Assembly (NCBI RefSeq): GCF_047228825.1
Contig: NZ_JBFEGN010000005.1
Coordinates: 32,067-96,066, forward strand
DNA from: Siminovitchia sp047228825
Lineage (GTDB): Bacteria > Bacillota > Bacilli > Bacillales > Bacillaceae_C
Length of the DNA: 64,000 nucleotides
Direction: 5' to 3'
The position numbers were made by a program, and so were the translations under genes. Of the stretch, positions 1 through 8,018 are shown one piece after another. A model generated the notes under the pieces. It was given only the letters and a program-made list of their open reading frames with translations. It was not told the origin of the DNA and did not search any database. The first letter of the stretch is position 1; each line of letters opens with the position of its first letter.

Positions 1-261
1 CCAAACATTAAATCCGCCATAAAACGCGTGAAAATCAACGAAAATAAAAATGCCCAAAATTCAGCTTTCAAATCAGCAATGCGGACAGCCGTGAAAAAAT
101 TTGAAGCTGCTGTTGAGCAAAATGACGATAATGCAAAAGAACTCTTCAGAAATGCTGTCAAGCAATTGGACAAAGGCGTAACAAAAGGGATTATCCACAA
201 AAATACCGCCAACCGTCAAAAAGCACGCTTGGCTAAAAAATTAAGCAGTTTAGGTGCATAA
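1..261 (+). CDS. rpsT: 30S ribosomal protein S20, partial at 5' end
   Basis: S20 binds 16S rRNA early in 30S assembly. The window opens inside the gene: frame 1 reads NIKSAIKRVK from the second or third residue, so only the start codon and perhaps nothing more is missing. The 86 visible residues are Lys/Ala-rich helices, close to the roughly 88-residue family length, with the typical C-terminal stretch KGIIHKNTANRQKARLAK. A strong hairpin follows immediately and holA converges from the other side, as in other Bacillaceae. An internal ATG or GTG is not needed, because the S20 N-terminus is encoded from base 1. Confidence 0.95.
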   Translation, partial: PNIKSAIKRVKINENKNAQNSAFKSAMRTAVKKFEAAVEQNDDNAKELFRNAVKQLDKGVTKGIIHKNTANRQKARLAKKLSSLGA

Positions 262-269
262 TCAAATAC

Positions 270-297
270 AAAAACGACCGCGAAGGTCGTTTTTTAT
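270..297. terminator. bidirectional rho-independent terminator between rpsT and holA
   Basis: A stem ACGACC/GGTCGT with a GCGA-type loop is flanked by A-run and T-run, so it can end transcripts from rpsT on the plus strand and holA on the minus strand. Confidence 0.85.
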
Positions 298-302
298 TTA
301 GG

Positions 303-1319
303 CTATTTAAGCTGTACAAGCTGCATCAGGAACAGTTCAATGACGACTTTTTTATCCATGCCTGTCGATTTCAGCTTCAAATCACTCTCTGCCAGCATAT
401 CCATAATCCGGATCAAATCTCCGGAAGAAAAAGACCCGGCCTGCCCGGCTGCCAATTTGACACGATAGGGATGGACCTTCAGCATGCCGGCAATTTGCTT
501 TTGGCCGTAACCGCGTGCCGTCAATTCCTTTACCTGGTAAATGAGCCGAAACTGTCCGGACAGAACCGCAAGTATTTTGATCGGTTCCTCATTTTGCTTT
601 AACAAATCATAAAATATCCGTAAAGCTTCCTTGATATCCCGTTTGACTACTTTGTCAACAAGCGCAAATATATTTTGCTCAAGTGAACGGGAAATCAGCT
701 TCTCTACCGCATCTTCGGTAATCCGTTTGGAGTCGGCGGCATAAAGCGCCAGCTTGGAAATTTCTTCGCTCAATATCATTAAATCATTGCCTGCCAATTG
801 CCGCAGCAGGTCGATTGCCCGTTCTTCAATCATGACATCCAGGGAAGCTGCCCGGTTTTTCACCCATTTTTTTAAACTTTTTTCTTCAAGCGGCTTTGCT
901 TCCAAAACTTCCGCATTTTTTTTCAACAGCTTGACCAGCTTTTTTCGTTCATCCAGCTTTTCATATTCGCCCGTAAAAACAAGAACAGTAAAAGGTGCAG
1001 GGTTTTCTACATAGGCTTCCAATTTTTTTAAGTCATGGGTTACTTTTTCTTTTGCTTTCAAAGCCGTTAAAAAAACGGGATTATGTAACATAATCAGCTT
1101 TTTATCACCCATAAACGGCAATGTTTCCGCATCTTCAATCGCTTCATCGACACTGGCTTCTTCCAAATCGTAACTTGAAAAATCAAACTCCATCTCTTCT
1201 TCCGTTAACACATTCGCCATTAATTTCTCTTTTGCCTCATTGATTAAAAATGGTTCGGTTCCATATAATAAATAAAGCGGTGAAAATTTCTTTTCCTCGA
1301 TTCTTTTCAAAAACGCCAT
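303..1319 (-). CDS. holA: DNA polymerase III subunit delta
   Basis: The delta subunit of the clamp loader opens the beta sliding clamp. The protein begins MAFLKRIEEKKFSPLYLLYG, and the LYLLYGTEPFL segment is the typical start of the delta AAA+-like fold (DNA_pol3_delta family). At about 338 residues it is close to the B. subtilis YqeN length. An upstream in-frame ATG at 1343 lies only a few bases from the predicted transcription start and lacks a ribosome site. The ATG at 1319 has AGAAGGA at proper spacing, so I take 1319 as the start. Convergent with rpsT and upstream of yqzM/comEC, the normal Bacillaceae order. Confidence 0.93.
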   Translation of the reverse strand: MAFLKRIEEKKFSPLYLLYGTEPFLINEAKEKLMANVLTEEEMEFDFSSYDLEEASVDEAIEDAETLPFMGDKKLIMLHNPVFLTALKAKEKVTHDLKKLEAYVENPAPFTVLVFTGEYEKLDERKKLVKLLKKNAEVLEAKPLEEKSLKKWVKNRAASLDVMIEERAIDLLRQLAGNDLMILSEEISKLALYAADSKRITEDAVEKLISRSLEQNIFALVDKVVKRDIKEALRIFYDLLKQNEEPIKILAVLSGQFRLIYQVKELTARGYGQKQIAGMLKVHPYRVKLAAGQAGSFSSGDLIRIMDMLAESDLKLKSTGMDKKVVIELFLMQLVQLK

Positions 1320-1354
1320 GAACAATCCTTCTCTCTTCGTCATCTTTTAATTCC

Positions 1355-1383
1355 ATCGTAAGAAAAGAGAGAGAGTTTGACAA
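1355..1383 (-). promoter_or_regulatory. sigma-A promoter for holA
   Basis: On the minus strand TTGTCA (1378-1383) and TACGAT (1355-1360) are separated by 17 bases, each one mismatch from consensus. The predicted start near 1348 leaves a short leader before the ATG at 1319. Confidence 0.6.
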
Positions 1384-1388
1384 GTGCA

Positions 1389-1423
1389 ATGGGGACTCCT
1401 GCGCTTTTGGCGAAGGGTCCCCC
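1389..1423. repeat. imperfect inverted repeat upstream of the holA promoter
   Basis: GGGGAC and GTCCCC arms enclose a second CGC/GCG pairing around an AAAA loop. It has no T-run, so it does not look like a terminator. Its role is unknown; the rest of the 1344-1607 gap shows no gene. Confidence 0.4.
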
Positions 1424-1607
1424 AATCTATATGAACGCTTGTGAATACGGCCTAGGACACGCATTCAGAAGCGGAAAAACGTTTCATTACATAGTGTGAC
1501 CGCAAGTGAACAAAGTATATGTGTCAAGTCTTGTCAACAGTGGCAATGAAACAGTGGATTTTTTTTGGGCATTCATCTATACTAAAGTGGAAACAGGAGG
1601 GGTAGTT

Positions 1608-1748
1608 GTGAAAGAATTTGAATTTGAACAGAATGTTCAATCAAAAAGAAATGATGCGATCGATTCCGGAGTCGGGTTTATAGTGTCATTTGTATTCTTT
1701 ACAGCGATTTTTGTGATTGGAACAGTCATTGAAGTGCTTGGAAAATAG
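1608..1748 (+). CDS. yqzM: YqzM family small membrane protein
   Basis: A 46-residue protein resembling the YqzM family of Bacillus: an N-terminal charged part with the signature NVQSKRNDA, then SGVGFIVSF and one hydrophobic segment at about residues 20-42. The GTG start at 1608 is preceded by AGGAGG at good spacing; the frame is open further upstream, but no ribosome site supports a longer protein. It sits between holA and comEC as in B. subtilis, facing comEC across a shared terminator. Function is not established. Confidence 0.85.
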   Translation: MKEFEFEQNVQSKRNDAIDSGVGFIVSFVFFTAIFVIGTVIEVLGK

Positions 1749-1797
1749 CGAGAATAAAGAAGAAGTTTGCACCATGCAAGCTTCTTCTTTATTCTCG
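1749..1797. terminator. very strong bidirectional terminator for yqzM and comEC
   Basis: The 22-base arms (1749-1770 and 1776-1797) differ at one position and enclose a 5-base loop; T-rich sequence follows on the yqzM side. The comEC stop codon (1789-1791) lies inside the right arm. Confidence 0.88.
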
Positions 1798-4137
1798 TTT
1801 GTTTTTTTTATGCAGAACATCATTTTCTGTAATATCATATTGCAAAACAGTCTTAAAGGTTCCCTTGCTGGCGCGCCCAAATATAAAATGGACGGCACCT
1901 TGCCGGTCCGTACGGTAAACACGGACGCCGTTGTTCTCAAGAATGTCCAAAACTTCCGGATGCGGATGGCCGTACCGGTTGTTCAGCCCTGCGGAAATAA
2001 CTGCGTATTGCGGCTGTACCTGTTCTATAAAAGACTGCGTCGACGAGGTTCTGCTTCCATGATGGCTGACTTTGATGACATCCGCATGGAGAGTGGAATA
2101 AGCGGATAATAATTCCTCTTCTGCCTCTTTTTCAGCGTCCCCCATAAACAGCCATGTCATGCCGCCAAATCGTCCGTATAAAACGAGCGAGTCATTATTC
2201 CCTTCGTATTCCTCATCGAATGGAAAAATAAATTGGAATGTACCTGATTTATTTTTCCAGCCGAATCCAGCCTTTACTTCCCTTACAGCGATGTTTTTCT
2301 CCTTTGCCAGCCGGACTGTCTCCAGCATAAGCGGTTTTTCCCATGACCTTGGAGTAATGTATATTTTCCCGATTGACATTTTCCCGATGAGTTCCTTTGC
2401 GGCCCCAATATGGTCTGCATCGCTGTGGGTTAAAATAAGCTTGTCAATCCGATTGATCCCATGGCTTTTTAACACCGGAAGCAAAATATCTGTTCCCACT
2501 TGAAATGTCTTTTTTCTTTTCTGCCATTCTTCCGTTGGAAAAAAAAGCTGGCCGCCGGTATCAATCAAGTACGTGCCCCGGTTATATGGAAGCCTTATCA
2601 ATATGCTGTCCCCCTGTCCGACATCAATAAAAACAACCTCCCCGTATGGTGAAAAACGGATGGCAAAACAATGGATGAAAAGGACCAAAACAATCGGCAC
2701 AGCCGACAAGGCGGGATGGTATTTTCTTTCAGCCAGCAGAAAGTAAAGCAAAACACCGCCAGCCATCAAAATGACACCGATGATGGAAGGCTTCCCTGTC
2801 AATACGGTTGCAAACGGAAAAGAACCTGCCCAAATGGCTGCACTTTCCGATACTGCCAACACTTTTTCCAATAAAAAAGCGGGATGCGCGGAAACAGGCG
2901 GAAGGATAAAGCTCAAGAAAAACAGCAAAAAAACAGCGGGCAGAAGGAATAGTGTGTAAAAAGGGATAAAAACAAGATTGGCAAGCAAACTGATCACAGA
3001 AAACTCATGAAAGTGGAAAGAAAGAATAGGCAGGGAACTTAGCGTGGAAACCATCGAAATGTGAAGCGTCTGCCAAAAGGAAGGAAGATGCCGAAAAAGA
3101 GAAACCGATAAAATGATCCCAAAGCTGACGGCATATGAGAGCTGAAACCCAATATCGTAAACCAAATAAGGGTCAAACAATAAAAAAAGCAAAAAGCTGA
3201 TTGAAAAAGCATCCAGCGTCGACAGCGGCAGCCGCCAGCTTTTGGCAGAAAAAATCAATAGTGCCATCAGCACAGCCCTCACAACAGGCGGGTTTCCGCC
3301 ACTTAAAAAGCCGTATAACGGAAGCCAAATGTACATGACCCCATACACGGTTTCCCGGGTCCATCCTGCCCGAAGCAGCAAAAAAACGGAAGCGCCTGCA
3401 ATCAAGCCTACGTGCAGGCCCGAAATGGCGAGCAAATGAATGACTCCGAGCCTTCTGTATCCTTCATTCGCCTCTTCAGAAATGGAGCTCCTATCTCCAA
3501 ATATCAAGGCTTCTCCATATGCCGCAAGCCTTTCCGGGAAAATCGCATTGATCCGCTTAATCCCATCACTTCTCAAATTTTCCAGGAAATACAGTAATGA
3601 AAAAGAAGAAGGTTGACAATCAGCCAGCGGGATGCTGTCCGGCTCAAAAAGCCAGTGGATGTTTTTCCTCTTTAAAAATTGCTCATAATGAAAAGCATGC
3701 ATGTTTCTCTTGGGCTGGGGCCGGCTGAGCGTACCGCTTAAGTTGCAGGCTGTACCAGCCTGCAAAAGCTGTTGAAATTGATTTTTTTCCGCTTCGCTTT
3801 TAATCGTATAGGTTAGCATCAGTTTTTCCTGTTCAGGAGTTGTCGTGACGGCAGTCATTCGGTTGCCGTCGATTTGCGGGGGCTGCTTGAAGGTAACCGA
3901 AAGATGGACAGTGCCCGGGGAGGCGAAGTGTGTCACATGAAGGGATTTTGCTTTTTCGGCTGCAAGAAAACAAAACAGAAAGGATCCCGCAGCAAAAATG
4001 AGAACATGGCGATTCCGGGTGAAAAAAATTCGGGCCGCAATCAAAGCGGTAATGATATAAACGAGAAAATGGTTTTCCAAAGCGAGCAAAATGCCGGCGA
4101 GCGCTGACATTGCGAAAAATATCCATTGACCAGCCAT
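1789..4137 (-). CDS. comEC: DNA internalization channel protein ComEC/Rec2
   Basis: ComEC forms the inner-membrane channel that takes up single-stranded transforming DNA. The roughly 780-residue protein has an N-terminal membrane part (DUF4131-like), the Competence domain with many hydrophobic helices in the middle, and a C-terminal metallo-beta-lactamase-like domain from about residue 490 with FIDVGQGDSI, LTHSDADHIGAA and VSHHGSRTSS. The latter is thought to act as the nuclease-like module. I chose the ATG at 4137 (MAGQWIFFAMSALAG). A TTG at 4179 overlapping the comEB stop and preceded by GAAGGGG is a real alternative that adds 14 residues. Last gene of the comE operon. Confidence 0.93.
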   Translation of the reverse strand: MAGQWIFFAMSALAGILLALENHFLVYIITALIAARIFFTRNRHVLIFAAGSFLFCFLAAEKAKSLHVTHFASPGTVHLSVTFKQPPQIDGNRMTAVTTTPEQEKLMLTYTIKSEAEKNQFQQLLQAGTACNLSGTLSRPQPKRNMHAFHYEQFLKRKNIHWLFEPDSIPLADCQPSSFSLLYFLENLRSDGIKRINAIFPERLAAYGEALIFGDRSSISEEANEGYRRLGVIHLLAISGLHVGLIAGASVFLLLRAGWTRETVYGVMYIWLPLYGFLSGGNPPVVRAVLMALLIFSAKSWRLPLSTLDAFSISFLLFLLFDPYLVYDIGFQLSYAVSFGIILSVSLFRHLPSFWQTLHISMVSTLSSLPILSFHFHEFSVISLLANLVFIPFYTLFLLPAVFLLFFLSFILPPVSAHPAFLLEKVLAVSESAAIWAGSFPFATVLTGKPSIIGVILMAGGVLLYFLLAERKYHPALSAVPIVLVLFIHCFAIRFSPYGEVVFIDVGQGDSILIRLPYNRGTYLIDTGGQLFFPTEEWQKRKKTFQVGTDILLPVLKSHGINRIDKLILTHSDADHIGAAKELIGKMSIGKIYITPRSWEKPLMLETVRLAKEKNIAVREVKAGFGWKNKSGTFQFIFPFDEEYEGNNDSLVLYGRFGGMTWLFMGDAEKEAEEELLSAYSTLHADVIKVSHHGSRTSSTQSFIEQVQPQYAVISAGLNNRYGHPHPEVLDILENNGVRVYRTDRQGAVHFIFGRASKGTFKTVLQYDITENDVLHKKNKRE

Positions 4138-4175
4138 GAATTCCCCATTCCTTTTTGTTTTTGGGGGAGAAGCTG

Positions 4176-4646
4176 TCAAGCTTCCCCTTCGTCATTGGCA
4201 AATGCCAAAAAGATCTTTTTATTGAGGGGCACTTGTTCAACATGAACCCCTGCCTGTCCAAACAGTTCCACCGCGTAAGGATGGTTCCGATAATTTTCAG
4301 CGTAATAGACTGACTTGATACCAGCCTGGATAATTGCTTTCGCACATTGAAGACATGGAAAATGTGTCACATATATTTCCGCACCTGCAGTGGCAACCCC
4401 AAACTTGGCACATTGGATAATAGCGTTCATTTCTGCATGGATTGTCCGGACACAGTGCCCGTCGATTACGTAACAGCCTTCGTCTATACAGTGGACACCT
4501 CCGGCAATCGAACCATTATAACCGCCGGCAATGATGCGGTTATCGCGGACAATCGTGGCACCGACCGTGAGTCTTGTACAGGTGCTCCGATAAGACAATA
4601 AATGGCTTTGGGCCATAAAATATTGTTTCCAAGAAATTCTTTCCAT
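4176..4646 (-). CDS. comEB: ComEB, dCMP deaminase family protein
   Basis: A zinc-dependent cytidine/deoxycytidylate deaminase fold. Zinc ligands H70, C98 and C101 and the catalytic E72 are visible in HAEMNAII and PCLQCAK. dCMP deaminase makes dUMP for thymidylate synthesis; in B. subtilis comEB is not essential for transformation. The product here is 156 residues, about 30 shorter at the C-terminus than B. subtilis ComEB as I recall it, ending soon after the core fold. It lies between comEA and comEC, and its stop overlaps a possible TTG start of comEC. AAAGGGAG precedes the ATG. Confidence 0.9.
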   Translation of the reverse strand: MERISWKQYFMAQSHLLSYRSTCTRLTVGATIVRDNRIIAGGYNGSIAGGVHCIDEGCYVIDGHCVRTIHAEMNAIIQCAKFGVATAGAEIYVTHFPCLQCAKAIIQAGIKSVYYAENYRNHPYAVELFGQAGVHVEQVPLNKKIFLAFANDEGEA

Positions 4647-4717
4647 CTTTTTCTCCCTTTCCCCTCATATCTTTCATGAATGATTTTCTTAAGTGTATCC
4701 GCACATCACCGGACAAG

Positions 4718-5344
4718 TCAACGGACCGTTATGGAATCCTGCAGCTTTTCAAACGTTTTTTCCCCAATTCCCGAAACATTTTTTAAATCTTCCTCTTGTT
4801 TAAAACCTCCCTGCTGTTCGCGATAATCCAAGATGGCTTTCGCCTTGGCAGGCCCTATGCCTGGCAGCGTTTCCAACTGGGAGGCATCGGCTTTATTAAT
4901 ATTGACTTTGCCGCCCTCTTGCCCGCTGGCAGCCTGGCTTCCTCCGCTCTGCTGGCCGGTTTGGGGATAATCCTCAGGCTTTTCCCCTTTTTCCGGAACA
5001 TAAATGACCATTTCATCATGCACCTTTTGTGCAAAATTTAACTGCTTCTCATCCGCCTTATCGGTCAAGCCTCCGGCAAGAGTGATGGCATCAATCATGC
5101 GGTCCCCTTCTTCCACCCGATACAACCCCGGCGTTTTAACGGCCCCTTTTACATCCACATACATCGGCTCGTTTCCTTCTTCCGGCGCGGCCGATCCAGC
5201 ATCCTGAACTTGTGGTTCTTCAAATAAAGGAATTTCGCTTTGGGCGACGGGTTCCTCTTTGGGCTTGCTGATGAATAGAAAAAGTCCGATGGCCATGGCA
5301 GCCCCTGCAATCAAAATGGTTTTATATTTTTCCAAAAAGAGCAA
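4718..5344 (-). CDS. comEA: competence DNA receptor ComEA (helix-hairpin-helix)
   Basis: ComEA binds double-stranded DNA at the outer face of the membrane and delivers it to ComEC. The 208-residue protein has one N-terminal membrane anchor (about 9-26), an acidic linker, an SLBB-type domain (about 60-115, YVDVKGAVKTPGLYRV), a Gly/Ser/Gln-rich hinge, and a C-terminal tandem helix-hairpin-helix (about 145-208, LPGIGPAKAKAI and VSGIGEKTFEKL). The start is TTG with AAAGGCGG eight bases upstream. First gene of comEA-comEB-comEC, divergent from comER. Confidence 0.95.
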   Translation of the reverse strand: MLFLEKYKTILIAGAAMAIGLFLFISKPKEEPVAQSEIPLFEEPQVQDAGSAAPEEGNEPMYVDVKGAVKTPGLYRVEEGDRMIDAITLAGGLTDKADEKQLNFAQKVHDEMVIYVPEKGEKPEDYPQTGQQSGGSQAASGQEGGKVNINKADASQLETLPGIGPAKAKAILDYREQQGGFKQEEDLKNVSGIGEKTFEKLQDSITVR

Positions 5345-5365
5345 CTTATTTACCGCCTTTCTCTA

Positions 5366-5378
5366 AAAAGCATATTTT
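5366..5378. promoter_or_regulatory. possible ComK AT-box between comEA and comER
   Basis: AAAA-GCATA-TTTT matches the A4-N5-T4 half-site of ComK. A functional K-box needs two such boxes; I see no good second copy at 8, 18 or 31 bases, so this is tentative. Confidence 0.35.
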
Positions 5379-5431
5379 TTTACGGTTGAGCATATAGTGT
5401 CAGGAATAGTAAATGTGAAGGGGGGAACAGC

Positions 5432-6253
5432 ATGAAGGTTGGCATCATAGGAACCGGCAATATGGGAACCATTCTTACAGAGGCCTTAATCAATGGCGGA
5501 GCGGTTTCTCCTTCAGAATTGATCATCACAAACAGGACAATCGGAAAAGCTTACAAGCTGCAAACCAGCTATGAAGAAATCACCGTGGCTCAAAGGCCGG
5601 ATGAAGTAATAAACGAAGCGAAGCTAATCTTTATTTGTGTAAAACCTCTTGATATTGTGAAAGTCATTCAGGAGAATCGGAAGTTTTTTACCGGGGAAAA
5701 GTGCCTCGTCTCGATCACGAGCCCGATTGAGGTGAAGTGGCTGGAAAAGTCCGTCGCATCTTCCTGTGCAAGAGTCATACCAAGCATTACAAACAGGGCA
5801 CTGTCGGGCGTTTCGCTTTTAACCTTTGGAGAGGGATGCAAAGATCCGTGGCGGGTCATTTTGAAAGAAATGTTTTCGAAGGTGTCAGTCCCGGTGGAAA
5901 TTGATGAAAGCATCGTTCGGGTTGCTTCGGATATTGTCAGCTGCGGGCCTGCTTTTTATTGCTATTTAACAAGAAAGCTGATTGATGCAGCAGTCAAAGA
6001 GACAAATATTGATGAAAAAACGGCGACAATACTATCTGAAAGCATGCTGGCCGGGCTGGGTGAATTGTTGAAAAAAGGTTATTATTCTTTGCCGGCTTTG
6101 CAGGAAAAAGTGTGTGTGAAGGGCGGAATCACCGGAGAAGGAATCGATGTGTTGCAGCGGGAAACCGGAGATATGTTTGAAAAGCTTTTCCGGGCAACCC
6201 ATAAAAAATTCGCGGCAGAAGCGGATGTGATTGAGAAGGCATTTTTCTCTTAA
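5432..6253 (+). CDS. comER: ComER, pyrroline-5-carboxylate reductase-like late competence protein
   Basis: A Rossmann-fold protein of the P5C reductase family, 273 residues. The nucleotide loop GTGNMG sits at residues 7-12, and the C-terminal dimerisation helices carry the family pattern (GLGELLKKGYYS, VKGGITGEGIDVL). Divergence from comEA identifies it as ComER rather than a proline biosynthesis enzyme. ComER in the B. cereus group has been linked to sporulation and biofilm entry; its catalytic substrate is not certain. The ATG start follows GAAGGGGGG. Confidence 0.9.
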   Translation: MKVGIIGTGNMGTILTEALINGGAVSPSELIITNRTIGKAYKLQTSYEEITVAQRPDEVINEAKLIFICVKPLDIVKVIQENRKFFTGEKCLVSITSPIEVKWLEKSVASSCARVIPSITNRALSGVSLLTFGEGCKDPWRVILKEMFSKVSVPVEIDESIVRVASDIVSCGPAFYCYLTRKLIDAAVKETNIDEKTATILSESMLAGLGELLKKGYYSLPALQEKVCVKGGITGEGIDVLQRETGDMFEKLFRATHKKFAAEADVIEKAFFS

Positions 6254-6308
6254 TGTATATTTTATATGCTTTTTAACATTCTGGCAATCCTTTCTTGCCA
6301 TTGGGGAA

Positions 6309-6334
6309 GAATGCCGATCATATGCAATCGGCAT
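6309..6334. repeat. inverted repeat between comER and yqeM
   Basis: AATGCCGAT and ATCGGCATT arms enclose a CATATGCA-type loop. No clear T-run follows in either direction; it may be a weak terminator for the convergent genes. Confidence 0.45.
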
Positions 6335-6345
6335 TGCTTCTGCGT

Positions 6346-7092
6346 TTATTGTTTTCTGCATGTAAAAAAGATCCTTTTCGACGTTTCTACCGGGGGATCA
6401 TCTGAAAAGTCGGCTGTTACCCGAAGAACATCGAATCCGGCCGCTTCCAGCCAAGCCCTGTATTGTTCAATCGGATACGTCTGCTGATAATGCCACTCAT
6501 CGATCCGGTCATATTGGCCTGTCTTATGATCCAAAACAAAAAAAGTGAGTTCATGTTCAATAGAATGGCGGGCTGTTCCGGGATAAGAATGCCAAATGTA
6601 TGAAATATCCTTTTCATTGAATGTGAATGTCCTGTTCGAAAACCCGTGAAATATTTGGAACATGGAGTGGATATCGAACATGAAAAGCCCGCCATTTTCC
6701 AAATGGCTATGCACACGCCTGAATGTTTCGTTAACCTGGTGTTCCGAACGCAAGTAGTTTAAGGAATCACAAAAAATGGTGATGAAATCAAAGGCAGGCA
6801 GGCCTTCCAACTTGCTCATGTCCTGCTGAAACAAAGGCAGTTGAACCCCTTTTTCGGCTGCCTTGGAGGCAGCCATAACCAACATGCTGTCGGACAGGTC
6901 AACGCCCGTAACCTGAAATCCATCCTTGATCAGCCTGATGGATAACTCCCCTGTACCACAGGCCAAATCGAGCAGCCGATTTCCGGAAACTTGAAACCGG
7001 CTTTTTTCTTTGTGGACATATTCAACCCATTTGTCATACGGAGCATCATTCATTAAACGGTCATAAATACAGGAAAATTGTTCATAGCTCAC
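6346..7092 (-). CDS. yqeM: class I SAM-dependent methyltransferase (YqeM-like)
   Basis: A 248-residue methyltransferase fold with SAM motif I LLDLACGTGE at residues 40-49, an acidic end of strand 2 (VTGVDLSDSML) and motif IV-like FDFITIFCDSLNYL. The start is GTG at 7092, overlapping the rsfS stop as GTGA and preceded by AAAAGGAA; the reading VSYEQFSCIYDRLMNDAPYDKW matches the family N-terminus. A longer in-frame start inside rsfS has no support. Last gene of the yqeG-yqeM operon. The substrate is unknown. Confidence 0.88.
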   Translation of the reverse strand: MSYEQFSCIYDRLMNDAPYDKWVEYVHKEKSRFQVSGNRLLDLACGTGELSIRLIKDGFQVTGVDLSDSMLVMAASKAAEKGVQLPLFQQDMSKLEGLPAFDFITIFCDSLNYLRSEHQVNETFRRVHSHLENGGLFMFDIHSMFQIFHGFSNRTFTFNEKDISYIWHSYPGTARHSIEHELTFFVLDHKTGQYDRIDEWHYQQTYPIEQYRAWLEAAGFDVLRVTADFSDDPPVETSKRIFFTCRKQ

Positions 7093-7445
7093 GGAGAAAT
7101 TTCCTTTTGAATGTTTTCCAATGGCGCGTCTCCCCAAAGCCGCTCCAAATTATAGTAATTTCTTTCATCCCTGTGGAAAACGTGGGCAATGACGTCACCC
7201 ATATCTATAAGGACCCATCTGGCTTCGTCCATGCCTTCAATTCTTTTAATGTCCAAGCCCTTTTCTTCGACAGAGCGGACTACTTCCCTGGCGATGGCCT
7301 GCACCTGCTTTTCCGAGCTGCCATGACAAATGAGAAAATAATCGGCAATCAATGAAACGCCCTGCATATTCAAAACAACAATATCTTCCGCTTTTTTATT
7401 ATCTGCTGCCATAAACGCAGCTTTCAATATTGATTTTGCATCCAA
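7089..7445 (-). CDS. rsfS: ribosomal silencing factor RsfS
   Basis: RsfS binds ribosomal protein L14 and prevents joining of the subunits in stationary phase. The 118-residue product shows the family pattern: an N-terminal helix, DIVVLNMQGVSLIADYFLICHGSS, then KRIEGMDEARWVLIDMGDVIAHVFHRDERNYYNLERLW. The start is TTG with GGAGGAA about nine bases upstream. The gene lies 18 bases after yqeK and overlaps yqeM by four, so the genes are likely translated together. Confidence 0.95.
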   Translation of the reverse strand: MDAKSILKAAFMAADNKKAEDIVVLNMQGVSLIADYFLICHGSSEKQVQAIAREVVRSVEEKGLDIKRIEGMDEARWVLIDMGDVIAHVFHRDERNYYNLERLWGDAPLENIQKEISP

Positions 7446-7463
7446 AATCGGAATTCCTCCTTT

Positions 7464-8018
7464 TTATTTTACCAAGTCGTTATAGGCCTCAAATGTATCC
7501 GGAAAAATTCGGGCTGATTTATCGATCAAAAATTTGATTGTGTTGCCAATGGCTTTTTTCAAAGCCAAATCGAGATCCGTTTTGGCAAGATCCCTGACTT
7601 CTTCCAATCCGGGAAACTGGCGCCCCGGCTCTATATAGTCAGCCAAATAAATGATCTTTTCCAATAATGACATGCCTGCCCTTCCGGTTGTGTGATAGCG
7701 GATGGCATTTCTCACGTCATCATCGCGAATGCCCAACTCCTCTTGAACGATGAACGCGGCCGCCGGCCCATGCCATAGCTCCGAATGGTAATCCAACAAT
7801 CGTGAATCAAGTTTCTTTTCCACAATGATCGATTGTAATTCACTAACCGGCCGGTGCTTCTCATAATCGTGAAAAATGGCTGCGATCTCTGTTTTTTTCT
7901 CATCCGCACCATATTGTTTCGCCAAGTCCAGCGCGGTTTCAAGCACGCGGACCGTATGGTCAAACCTTGGGCCCGATATTCTTTTTTGAACGATTTGTAA
8001 AGCTTTTTCACGATCCAT
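7464..8018 (-). CDS. yqeK: HD-domain Ap4A hydrolase (YqeK)
   Basis: YqeK proteins hydrolyse symmetrical diadenosine tetraphosphate to two ADP with a metal-bound HD domain. Metal ligands fit H21, H50 and D51 (FHDYEKHRP), with later motifs HSELWHGPAAAF and IRYHTTGRAGM, then LADYIEPGRQFPG. The 184-residue length is typical. It overlaps the nadD end by eleven bases, the usual nadD-yqeK pairing, and its ATG is preceded by GAGGGG. Confidence 0.94.
   Translation of the reverse strand: MDREKALQIVQKRISGPRFDHTVRVLETALDLAKQYGADEKKTEIAAIFHDYEKHRPVSELQSIIVEKKLDSRLLDYHSELWHGPAAAFIVQEELGIRDDDVRNAIRYHTTGRAGMSLLEKIIYLADYIEPGRQFPGLEEVRDLAKTDLDLALKKAIGNTIKFLIDKSARIFPDTFEAYNDLVK

Noticed and set aside
1717..2109. 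130-codon plus-strand frame over the yqzM terminator and comEC 3' end
   Set aside because: Runs through the strong terminator and is antisense to the ComEC MBL domain.
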